Assembly: GCA_026874595.1 (NCBI GenBank)
Contig: CM049318.1
Location: forward strand, 45,424,456 to 45,488,455
DNA length: 64,000 nt
Direction: 5' to 3'
From: Sipunculus nudus
Lineage: Eukaryota > Annelida > Sipuncula > Golfingiida > Sipunculidae
Part shown: in pieces, positions 20,024-29,041 of the stretch
Layout: each line of letters begins with the position of its first letter
Numbering within the stretch: the stretch's first letter is position 1
The notes under the pieces: model-generated
The model's database searches: none
What the model was told of the DNA's origin: nothing
What the model saw: the letters and a program-made list of their open reading frames with translations, nothing else
Position numbers and translations under genes: made by a program

Positions 20024-23000
20024 AGAGACGTGTCCCTGCTAAGATTCCTGTAGAATTGGTAGGCAATGTCGACCAGGTAAAGCTCATAGCCAATGGTAAT
20101 TCCTCTACTGGGTTACTTGACTCTGGTTCGGCCATTTCCACGGTTGCCGAGTGGTTTTATAACAAACACCTAGCTTCTTGTTCTATATTGCCTGTGGACC
20201 AGGTATTGGAGATTGAGGTAGCTGGTGGCGGTAGGCTAGACTATTTAGGTATTGTTGAGTTGGATCTTAACTTTCCATCGGTTTTGAAGGATACAGTTTT
20301 CCCCACTCCAGTCCTCCTAGTCAAGAACACTAGCTTCAATCTAAATACCCCCTTTGTAATTGGCCAAAACATTATCAAGCCGTGCGTCAGACACCTAAGG
20401 GCACTCAAGGGACCCAGATTTATCCAAACAGCTGGCTTATCTGATCCCTGGCGTTTAGCGTGTAGAAACAATTGTCTCTTTAACGGTTCTACTTCCAAAC
20501 CTCTCGGGAGGGTGTTTAGCAATAAACAAGTCCTTGTACCACCCAATCATAGCTACTTCATACCAGGGGTAACAAGAACATGTACGTTTGGTAAAACCAC
20601 TATTGTGACTGAGCCTGAGGGTCAGCTACCCGCAGGACTGGTGTTAGACCCAATTTTTATGGAAGTTAACTTGAGGAACAAAACCAGTAAACGGGTTGAC
20701 GTTAAAGTTTCTAATTTGACCTCCAGCCCAATTACCGTTCCGGCAAAAGCCTTACTTTGTTCCCTCCAGGTGGCCTCGGTCATACCTTCATTCAGTCAGA
20801 GTACAAGCCCTGCAGGTGTACTAAACCAATTTAACATCGGTACCTCATTGTCTGAGAAAGAGCGTCACAAAGTTTTAAGTCTTTTAAATACTTGGACCTC
20901 TATCTTTTCTATTGATGAAATAGACATCGGCAAGACCGATATGATAAAACACCGGATAGTCTTAACAGATGAAACGCCCTTCAGAGAGTCGTATCGACGA
21001 ATTCCTCCTAATCTTTATGAAGAAGTTAGGTGTCATCTTAATGAAATGCTCGATGCAGGTGTCATTCGTGAAAGTTCGAGTCCATTCGCGTCAGCAATAG
21101 TCCTCGTCCGTAAGCCTGATGGTAAACTAAGATTTTGCGTGGACTATCGGAAGCTAAATGCCCGTACTGTCCGTGATGCGCATTCTCTGCCTCGCATCGA
21201 TGACACTTTAGATTCACTTGTAGGCAGTAAATTCTTTTCCTCTCTTGACCTCAAAGCCGGGTACTGGCAAGTGGAGGTGGAGGAAGAAGACAAGCATAAG
21301 ACCGCATTTACAGCCGGTCCTTTAGGGTTTTTTGAGTTTAATACGATGCCCTTCGGTCTGGTGAACGCGCCAGCCGTCTTCCAGCGCTTAATGCAGAAAA
21401 CTATGGGTGATTTGCATTTATCACAATGTCTCCTTTATTTGGATGACATCATAGTCTATAGCTCAACTTTTGAGGAGCATCTTGAACGGCTGGAGGCTGT
21501 ATTTCAACGCCTCAAAAATGCTGGTTTAAAGCTAAAACCGAGCAAGTGTCATTTCTTTCAGACAAAAGTCAGTTATCTAGGCCATGTGGTTTCAGCTGAT
21601 GGCATCCACGCAGACCCTGCCAAGGTAGATGCAGTAAAACAGTGGCCTACACCAAGTACATTGACAGAGGTTAGACGGTTCCTAGGTTTCGCTAGTTTTT
21701 ACCGTAAGTTTATCCCTCATTTTGCCCAAGTAGCACGCCCCCTCCATGACCTCCTGAAGGGAGTCTCGCCCAAAAAGAAAGGTAAACCTGGTAAGTACAC
21801 ACCTAAAGCCACATCCATTACATGGGGTACAAAACAACAGGAGGCATTTAATAAGATTAAAAACTTATTGTGCCAAACCCCTGTATTGGCGTTTGCCAAT
21901 TTTACTAAGCCATTTGTCCTGCACACGGACGCTAGCAAATCAGGTCTAGGTGCTATCCTATATCAGGAACAAGAGGGTAAACTACATCCCATTGCCTACG
22001 CCAGCCGAAGCCTTAGACCCTCAGAAGCTAATTATCCAGCCCACAAGCTAGAATTTCTGGCTTTAAAGTGGGCTGTCACAGAGAAATTTAAAGACTATCT
22101 TTATGGTGGCACATTTACTGTCAGAACTGACAATAACCCATTGTGTTATGTCCTTTCTTCAGCCAGGCTTGATGCCACAGGACAGCGGTGGATTGCTGAA
22201 CTGGCAAACTTCAATTTTGATATTAAATACCGCTCAGGTCAGGTTAACATAGATGCTGATGCGTTATCAAGGTCCCCTGGTCAGGAGATAGTCCATCTCT
22301 CCACCGAAACCGTAAATGCTATCTGTAACTACCAATTGCCTTATTTTATTGGCTTACAACACACACCTGCACCTGCTGATCAGTGCGCTTGTTCAGACAA
22401 CCTTCCACAGACCCCAATTAATATCAGAGACAAACAACTTGAAGACCCCATCCTCAAACAAATAATTCAAAGCTTAGAAGTAGGACATCAACCAAAAATA
22501 ACCAGGAAACCATCACCGGATTCCAACTGGCGTATATACCAGAGTCGAGCTAAGCAATTTGTTTTACAGCAGAATATACTATGTCGCAAGAGAACCGTAA
22601 ATCATCAGCTAACATACCAGGTCGTATTGCCTGAATCTCTGCGTAGTGTAGCTCTCCATGGTTTACATGACCTAATGGGGCACATGGGCCAAACCAGAAC
22701 TACTAAACTAGTCCAGGATCGGTATTTCTGGCCAAAAATGTCAAAAGACATTATCCAATACGTTTCTTGCTGTCCAAGATGTGTCAGGAGAAAGACACCT
22801 ACCAATCAAAGAGCTCCCCTTATCAATATCTCTTCCACTGCACCTTTGGAGTTACTTTGTGTAGATTTCTTATCAGTAGAACCTTGCAAAGGTAACATAG
22901 AAAACATCCTTGTAGTGACATATCATTTCACAAAATATGCCAGGGCTTTTCCCTGTAAAACTCAACAGGCCAAACCGACAGCCCAATTATTATTTGATCA

Positions 23001-24219
23001 ATTTATATGCCACTATGGTTTTCCCCAGAGAATATTATCTGATCAAGGCAGAAATTTCGAGAGCAAACTGATCAAGGAACTATGTAGTTTAGCTGGAATT
23101 TCCAAGTGTCGAACTACCCCTTATCATCCAATGGGGAATGGTCAGTGCGAGCGTTTTAACCGCACTCTCCTGAATATGCTCGGCTGCTTAGAGCCAGAAG
23201 GTAAATCCAATTGGAAAATACACCTAAATGCTCTGACCCATGCTTATAATTGCACACAACATGAGACAACCGGGTTCTCCCCCTTCTTTCTCATGTATGG
23301 TCGCCATCCCAAACTGCCAATAGACATAATTCTGGGTTTAGATCAAGAGGATAAGCAAGCAGCCACAGATTACTCAAAATATGTGCAGTCCTTAGCGGAT
23401 ACTCTATCAGATGCTTATAAAATGGCACAGAACAACTCTTCTTTGGCCCAGCAACGCCATAAAATGCGCTATGATCGTAAGATTAAAGGCACGTCCCTTC
23501 AAGTGGGAGACAAAGTCTTAGTCCGTAACCTCCATGTAACTGGTAAACAAAAACTCGCTGATGTGTGGGAAACTCCTATATACACTGTTGTAGGACAACC
23601 AAACGGGGATATTCCAGTTTATAGGGTGCAGAGGGAAGGAGCAACGGGTGGCATACGCACGCTTCATCGTAATCTACTTCTCTGTATTAACAATCTCCCC
23701 CTTAATCCCCCAGTTACTGACTCTAATGCATCAAAATGTACCCAAAAGCAAAAACCTGATCACAAAATAGTTGATGTAGAATCCTCCAGTGATATTGAAA
23801 GTCCGGATGAGGATGCTGATGATTATGTCTTCACTCCATTGTCAGTTCCTGTTAATATTCCTTTGATCCACGTAGATCAGGAAGAAAAGCTCCCACTTTC
23901 CACTCCTAGTTCGGAAATTGCACTTTCCACTTCCAGTCCCGAAGGTGAAGGACCATTCAGTCCCGATTTTCCAGTTCGGGATGCATCACCTGTAAGAATA
24001 ACAGAAACTGATGACAGTGCCATACCAATCCCTGAAGTTTATGAATCTCTAACAGATCTAGTTGAAAATCAAGAATTGAGTGAGGAAACTAATGCAAACT
24101 TACCACATGTTACTACAGATAATTCCCAATTGGGGGATGATCGCCCCAGGCCCAGGCGATCAGACCGAATAAGACGGCCTCCAACCTGGTTACGGTCTGG
24201 AGATTATGTCCAACATTAA
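19984..24219 (+). CDS. pol: Pol polyprotein: protease, RT, RNase H, integrase (about 1,411 aa after the shift)
   Basis: Made as Gag-Pol by -1 frameshifting; there is no ATG at the frame's start. Counting residues from the codon at 20056: aspartic protease LLDSGSA (D22-S-G); RT with FDYRKLN-type fingers, SSLDLKAGYWQVEV palm and YLDD at 461-464; RNase H with D625, E666 and D692; integrase with an HHCC finger (H871, H876, C906, C909) and D937, D996, E1032, the last two 35 residues apart as in D,D35E integrases. A C-terminal region with ADVWETPIYTVV and RTLHRNLLL is the GPY/F-like module. The last 150 residues are acidic, then basic (RPRPRRSDRIRRPP). All catalytic residues are present and the frame is unbroken to the stop at 24217-24219. 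No chromodomain can be recognised with confidence. Confidence 0.97.
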   Translation: MKSACNRRWGVAGERRVPAKIPVELVGNVDQVKLIANGNSSTGLLDSGSAISTVAEWFYNKHLASCSILPVDQVLEIEVAGGGRLDYLGIVELDLNFPSVLKDTVFPTPVLLVKNTSFNLNTPFVIGQNIIKPCVRHLRALKGPRFIQTAGLSDPWRLACRNNCLFNGSTSKPLGRVFSNKQVLVPPNHSYFIPGVTRTCTFGKTTIVTEPEGQLPAGLVLDPIFMEVNLRNKTSKRVDVKVSNLTSSPITVPAKALLCSLQVASVIPSFSQSTSPAGVLNQFNIGTSLSEKERHKVLSLLNTWTSIFSIDEIDIGKTDMIKHRIVLTDETPFRESYRRIPPNLYEEVRCHLNEMLDAGVIRESSSPFASAIVLVRKPDGKLRFCVDYRKLNARTVRDAHSLPRIDDTLDSLVGSKFFSSLDLKAGYWQVEVEEEDKHKTAFTAGPLGFFEFNTMPFGLVNAPAVFQRLMQKTMGDLHLSQCLLYLDDIIVYSSTFEEHLERLEAVFQRLKNAGLKLKPSKCHFFQTKVSYLGHVVSADGIHADPAKVDAVKQWPTPSTLTEVRRFLGFASFYRKFIPHFAQVARPLHDLLKGVSPKKKGKPGKYTPKATSITWGTKQQEAFNKIKNLLCQTPVLAFANFTKPFVLHTDASKSGLGAILYQEQEGKLHPIAYASRSLRPSEANYPAHKLEFLALKWAVTEKFKDYLYGGTFTVRTDNNPLCYVLSSARLDATGQRWIAELANFNFDIKYRSGQVNIDADALSRSPGQEIVHLSTETVNAICNYQLPYFIGLQHTPAPADQCACSDNLPQTPINIRDKQLEDPILKQIIQSLEVGHQPKITRKPSPDSNWRIYQSRAKQFVLQQNILCRKRTVNHQLTYQVVLPESLRSVALHGLHDLMGHMGQTRTTKLVQDRYFWPKMSKDIIQYVSCCPRCVRRKTPTNQRAPLINISSTAPLELLCVDFLSVEPCKGNIENILVVTYHFTKYARAFPCKTQQAKPTAQLLFDQFICHYGFPQRILSDQGRNFESKLIKELCSLAGISKCRTTPYHPMGNGQCERFNRTLLNMLGCLEPEGKSNWKIHLNALTHAYNCTQHETTGFSPFFLMYGRHPKLPIDIILGLDQEDKQAATDYSKYVQSLADTLSDAYKMAQNNSSLAQQRHKMRYDRKIKGTSLQVGDKVLVRNLHVTGKQKLADVWETPIYTVVGQPNGDIPVYRVQREGATGGIRTLHRNLLLCINNLPLNPPVTDSNASKCTQKQKPDHKIVDVESSSDIESPDEDADDYVFTPLSVPVNIPLIHVDQEEKLPLSTPSSEIALSTSSPEGEGPFSPDFPVRDASPVRITETDDSAIPIPEVYESLTDLVENQELSEETNANLPHVTTDNSQLGDDRPRPRRSDRIRRPPTWLRSGDYVQH

Positions 24220-24304
24220 TTAGATATAACTTCCTTAGTGAAGCCATGATTTCTTCACATATTTTCCGTTGTCGGGTCGACAACTTCTTCGAACGGGGGG
24301 AGGG
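24220..24304 (+). promoter_or_regulatory. Short 3' untranslated stretch with polypurine tract
   Basis: Eighty-five bases between pol and the LTR. Its end, GGGGGGAGGG at 24295-24304, directly precedes the TG of the LTR and is the plus-strand primer site. Confidence 0.85.
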
Positions 24305-24675
24305 TGTAACACGGGGTAATATAGCCCCATGTTTTTTTTTCATTTTGTCTTTCATTCCAAAGTGACCGACAAGACAGGTTCCTTTAGGTCAATGGTCAAC
24401 CACCTGTTGCCCTGGCATGGCATGGCATGGCCTGCGTGGCCGGCAAAACCTGTTGTAAGAATATAGTTTTGTCAGGACCGGTTTTCGGTGTTTGGGCAAC
24501 GAGGCATGACAGCCCGTAATGACCACGATGTCTTGGGGCAGCCTCGTGAGTTCTGCTCAAACCTTGCTGTTGGCAACCAGCCGACTGATTGCCTGTACCT
24601 GTATCTTCTTCCAGAATAAATCCTCACCTCGCATCCGTCTTGATTCTTGAACCTGGCCCCACGTTGGGTGCCACA
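24305..24675 (+). repeat. 3' LTR (371 bp)
   Basis: Same length and sequence as the 5' LTR apart from T for G at 24393. Poly(A) signal AATAAA at 24615-24620. Confidence 0.95.
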
Positions 24676-25168
24676 TATAAATAAAAGATTGTTTCTCTAT
24701 CACACAACAAGCAGTGGTAATTCATGTTACAGGTGCCTCCATGTACGGCAGGGTGAACTATCACCGCTAGAAGGTCGGACTCCATATCACAGCTCACAGA
24801 TAAATGGAGTCCGTACGTGGCGGACTAGATTAAGTACTGGTATAGTACTTTATTTAAGTCATTTAGCCCTGGAAAACTGGGGTTGTCCTGGGGGGGGGGG
24901 GGAAGTCCGTCAATGGGTCAGACTCGGGAGTATGTGCGCCACGATGCTTCTGTATCTGGGGGGATTCGATAAAGACAAACTCTTCCGTAATTTCAGGTTA
25001 ATTTCTTGGCGTCGAATAAACAATACTTAGCAGGTACCTAGGACTAAGTGACTGGCACGTGAACTGCAATCCGAAAAGGAAAAGCCAGAAGCTCCAACAT
25101 GGACGAGACCTAGACACGTGGCTTCTCACAAGAGATCTTGCGTGACGTCATAGTCTCGTCACTTCGTT
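24676..25168. other. Stretch without a gene
   Basis: Right flank of the gypsy element. It holds a 9-bp inverted repeat (GGACTCCAT 24777-24785, ATGGAGTCC 24804-24812) and a G13 run (24890-24902). No coding pattern. Confidence 0.5.
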
Positions 25169-25170
25169 TA

Positions 25171-25429
25171 GACTGGTACCTGCTCTATTATGGCCCTCAG
25201 CCAAGCATAGATATGATTGGCCTAGAGCAGCGGTGCCATTATGGAGCGGGGTACCAGTCGACACTTTGTTAACACTCCACGAAAAGTTTATAGTGCAAAG
25301 AACTATCGTACTTTCTGTTTTAAGGTGCCAAAGTAAAAAGTCTCCAGTCAAACAACCCGTCCTTATTGAAATAAAAAAATAATAATGACACGGGGGGGGG
25401 GGGGGCTAAAATAAAGCGGGGTACCAGTC
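25171..25429. mobile_element. TA-flanked MITE-like element (259 bp)
   Basis: The left end GACTGGTACC-TGCTCTATT and the right end AATAAAGCGGGGTACCAGTC are inverted copies with a few mismatches. Each is bordered by TA (25169-25170, 25430-25431), the target duplication of Tc1/mariner-type elements. A third, inward copy of the end (atggagcggggtaccagtc, up to 25259) shows a rearranged or nested structure. A G14 run is at 25392-25405. No transposase, so non-autonomous. Confidence 0.65.
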
Positions 25430-25435
25430 TACGGA

Positions 25436-25600
25436 AGCCGGTCAACTCGCACCTTTGTCAGCTCACACCATACCAACTGACTCCATAGAGATACTAACTC
25501 ACACCTGGGACAAGTCACACTCCACTGCCCTTCAGTCGTATCAACTCACACCTCAGCCTTACCAACTCGCATCCTAGTCCATACTAGCTGGCTCACACCA
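25436..25600. repeat. Degenerate short tandem repeat
   Basis: Variants of (t)accaactcgcacct and aactcacacct recur about every 25-35 bases. Too diverged for a firm period. Confidence 0.55.
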
Positions 25601-25957
25601 ATTATTTAACACTTAATATTCTATGTTACAAACAGAAATGGTGGTAGTTCATATAATTATAATTGAATATAAAAGTCATTTACACAAACAAAAAATAAAA
25701 AACTTACACAAAATACTGACAAAATTACACTCTGTCCAACTACAAGCATGTACAAATATCTCACCAATATACATAGCTTTATAGCAAGAAAGAAATATGG
25801 TCCAATGCATGCATAAAAGTAACGGTCCGTACAAATATGAATAAATAGGGGACTACCTCCATTTCCCCAACCCTCTACACGCAGGGCCCCTTTCCCTGTC
25901 GAAAGATATAGGGGCGGTGGTCGGGGTTAGGGATGGTTCACCGGACAACGGCTAGCC
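25601..25957. other. Stretch without a gene
   Basis: AT-rich, then GC-richer just before the satellite. No feature seen. Confidence 0.5.
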
Positions 25958-28334
25958 ATAGTCTGTGTCATGGCTGTAGCATGTTTGTGACAGTGAAAAT
26001 CTTTTGACACACAACCTTTACGCTTGCTTATAATTTTGCTGGAAAAGTCTGTGCCATGTTTGTGACAATCTTGTGACAGTGACAATCTTGTGACACACAC
26101 CCTTTATACTTGCTTATAAATTTGCTTTGGACAGTCTGTGCCATGTTTGTGACAGTGACAATCTTGTGACACACACCCTTTATACTTGCTTATAAATTTA
26201 CTTGAGACAGTCCGTGACAAGCTTGTGACAGTGACAATCTTGTGACACACACCCCTTATACCTGCTTGTAAATTTGCTTGGGAAAGTCAATGCCATGTTT
26301 GTGACAATCTTGTGACACACACCCTTTATACTTGCTTGTAAATTTGCTCGGGAAAGTCTATGCCATGTTTGCGACAGTCTTGTGACAGTGACAATCTTGT
26401 GACACACACCCTTTATACTTGCTTGTAAATTTGATTGGGAAGGTCTTTGCCATGTTTGTGACAATCTTGTGACAGTGACAATCTTGTGACACACACCCTT
26501 TATACTTGCTTGTAAATTTGCTTGGGAAAGTCTGTGCCATGTTCGTGACAATCTTGTGACAGTGACAATCTTGTGACTCACACCCTTTATACTTACTTGT
26601 AAATTTGATTGGGAAAGTCTGTGCCATGATTGTGACAATATTGTGACAGTGACAATCTTGTGACACACTCCCTTTATACTTGCTTGTAAATTTGCTTAGG
26701 AAAGTCTATGCCATGTTTGTGACAATCTTGTGACACACTCCCTTTATACTTGCTTGTATATTGCTTGGGAAAGTCTGTGCCATGTTTGTGAAAATCTTGT
26801 GACAGTGACAATCTTGTGACACACACCCTTAATAATTGCTTGTAAAATTGATTAGGAAAGTCCATGCCATGTTTGTGACAATCTTGTGACAGTGACAATC
26901 TTGTGACACACACCCTTTATACTTGCTTGTTAGTTTTCTTGGGAAAGTCTATGCCATGTTTGTGATAATCTTGTGGCAGTGACAATCTTGTGACACAGAC
27001 CCTTTATACTTGCTTGTAAATTTGTGTGGGAAAGTCTATGCCATGTTTGTGACAATCTTGTGACAATCTTGTTATACACTCCCTTTATGCTTGCTTGTAA
27101 ATTTGCTTGGGAAAGTCTGTGCCATGTTTGTGAAAATCTTGTGACAGTGACAATCTTGTGACACACACCCTTAATAATTGCTTGTAAAATTGCTTAGGAA
27201 AGTCCATGCCATGTTTGTGACAATCTTGTGACAGTGACAATCTTGTGACACACACCCTTTATACTTGCTTGTTATTTTCTTGGGAAAGTCTATGCCATGT
27301 TTGTGATAATCTTGTGGCAGTGACAATCTTGTGACACAGACCCTTTATACTTGCTTGTAAATTTGTGTGGGAAAGTCTATGCCATGTTTGTGACAATCTT
27401 GTGACAATCTTGTTATACACTCCCTTTATGCTTGCTTGTAAATTTGCTTGGGAAAGTCTCTGCCATGTTTGTGACAATCTTGTGACAGTGACAATCTTGT
27501 GACACACAACGTTTATACTTGCTTGTAAATTTGCTTGGGAAAGTCTATGCCATGTTTGTGACAATCTTGTGACAGTGACAATCTTGTGATACACACCCTT
27601 TATACTTGCTTGTAAATTTGCTTGGGAAAGTCTATGCCATGTTTGTGACAATCTTGTGACAATCTTGTGACACACTCCCTTTATGCTTCCTGGTAAATTT
27701 GCTTGGGAAAGTCTATGCCATGTTTGTGGCAATCTTGTGACAGTGACAATCTTGTGACACACACCGTTTATACTTGCTTGTAAATTTGCTTGGGAAGGTC
27801 TATGCCATGTTTGTGATAATCTTGTGGCAGTGACAATCTTGTGACACAGACCCTTTATACTTGCTTGTAAATTTGCTTCGGAAAGTCTATGCCATGTTTG
27901 TGACAATCTTGTGACAATCTTGTTATACACTCCCTTTATGCTTGCTTGTTAATTGGCTTGGGAAAGTCTCTGCCATGTTTGTGACAATCTTGTGACAGTG
28001 ACAATCTTGTGACACACACCGTTTATACTTGCTTGTAAATTTGCTTGGGAAAGACTATGCCATGTTTGTGACAATCTTGTGACAGTGACAATCTTGTGAC
28101 ACACACCCTTTTACTTGCTTGTAAATTTGCTTGGGAAAGTCTATGCCATGTTTGTGACAATCTTGTGACAGTGACAATCTTGTGACACACACCCTTTATA
28201 CTTGCTTGTAAATTTGCTTGGGAAAGTCTGTGCCATGTTTGCGACATGTTTGTGACAGTGACAATCTTGTGACACACCCTAAATACGCTCTCCTTATAAT
28301 TTGCTTGGGACAGTCTGTGCTATGGCGGTGACAT
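25958..28334 (-). repeat. Satellite A, left arm (87-bp unit, inverted relative to the right arm)
   Basis: About 27 monomers. On the minus strand each reads gtgtgtcacaagattgtcac..., then catggcatagactttccc, aagcaaatttacaagcaag and tataaagg, as in the right arm. Units are more diverged than in the far right arm. Variant blocks recur, for example tgtgataatcttgtggcag at about 26961, 27302 and 27812. The array starts abruptly at about 25,958 and ends at satellite B. Confidence 0.96.
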
Positions 28335-29041
28335 GTATTAATAGTGACAAACACTGATTGGAGTTTTCATGCCCGAAGGGTTAGGGTAACCCGTATCACG
28401 TATATAGCATATATTAAGAGTGACAAACACTTACTGGAGTGATTCATGCCTGAATGGTTATGGTAACCTGTATCTTTGATATACCAAATATTAATAGTGA
28501 CAAAGACTTACCATAGTTTTTCATGCCCATACAGTAAGGGTATCTCGTATCCGAGATATAGCACATATTAATAGTGACAAATACTTACTTGAATATTTAT
28601 ACTTCATGTCCGAAGGCTTAGGGTCATTCTCATCCAGGATATACCATATTTTATAGGGTAGCCTCTATCACGGAGATACCATATATATATATATATATAT
28701 ACATATTACTAGTGTCAAATGCTTACTTGAGCATTTCATGACTGAAAGGTTTATATAGTTACTAACACTTACTTGAGATTTTCATGCCCGAAGGGTTGGG
28801 TAACCCGTTTTTGGATATACCTTATATTAATGGTGACAAACACGACAGATTTCATGCCCATGGGGTTAGGGTATCTCATATCCCAGATTTAGCACATGTT
28901 AATAGTGACAAACAAAATCTGGAGTTTTCATGTCCAAAGATTTACGGTAACCCGTATCTTGCATTTACGATATATATTCATTAGTGACTAACACTTACTG
29001 GTTATTTCATGCCCGAAGGGTTAAGGTAACCCGTATACCGG
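28335..29041 (+). repeat. Satellite B, left part (about 77-bp unit)
   Basis: The phrase tagtgacaaacacttactgg, then tttcatgcccgaagggtt, agggtaacccgtatc and ggatatagcacatatt, recurs about every 76-77 bases (for example 28344, 28420, 28497, 28574). A TA run is at about 28680-28701. It is cut at 29041 by the LINE and resumes at 31,831 in the same orientation. Confidence 0.92.

Larger units (their letters stand above)
17394..24675 (+). mobile_element. Full-length, apparently intact Ty3/gypsy LTR retrotransposon (7,282 bp)
   Basis: Two 371-bp LTRs (17394-17764, 24305-24675) differ at one position by eye (G at 17482, T at 24393). Between them lie a primer-binding-site candidate, a long leader, an intact gag, a -1 frameshift signal, an intact pol in the order protease, RT, RNase H, integrase, and a polypurine tract. 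The domain order (integrase last) is that of Ty3/gypsy. One difference between LTRs means recent insertion. No envelope gene follows pol. Five-base flanks at the TG...CA ends (atagg left, tataa right) do not match. Confidence 0.97.

Noticed and set aside
24220-24304. Envelope gene downstream of pol
   Set aside because: Only 85 bases separate pol from the LTR, so there is no room for one.
17394-24675. Identity with Steamer, the bivalve leukaemia-linked retrotransposon
   Set aside because: As I recall, Steamer has much shorter LTRs (under 200 bp). The 371-bp LTRs and PNMA-like Gag here point to a different gypsy lineage. Not checked against sequence.
26198-28277. Minus-strand frames with the same repeat peptide in the left arm
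   Set aside because: Same cause: inverted copies of the satellite.
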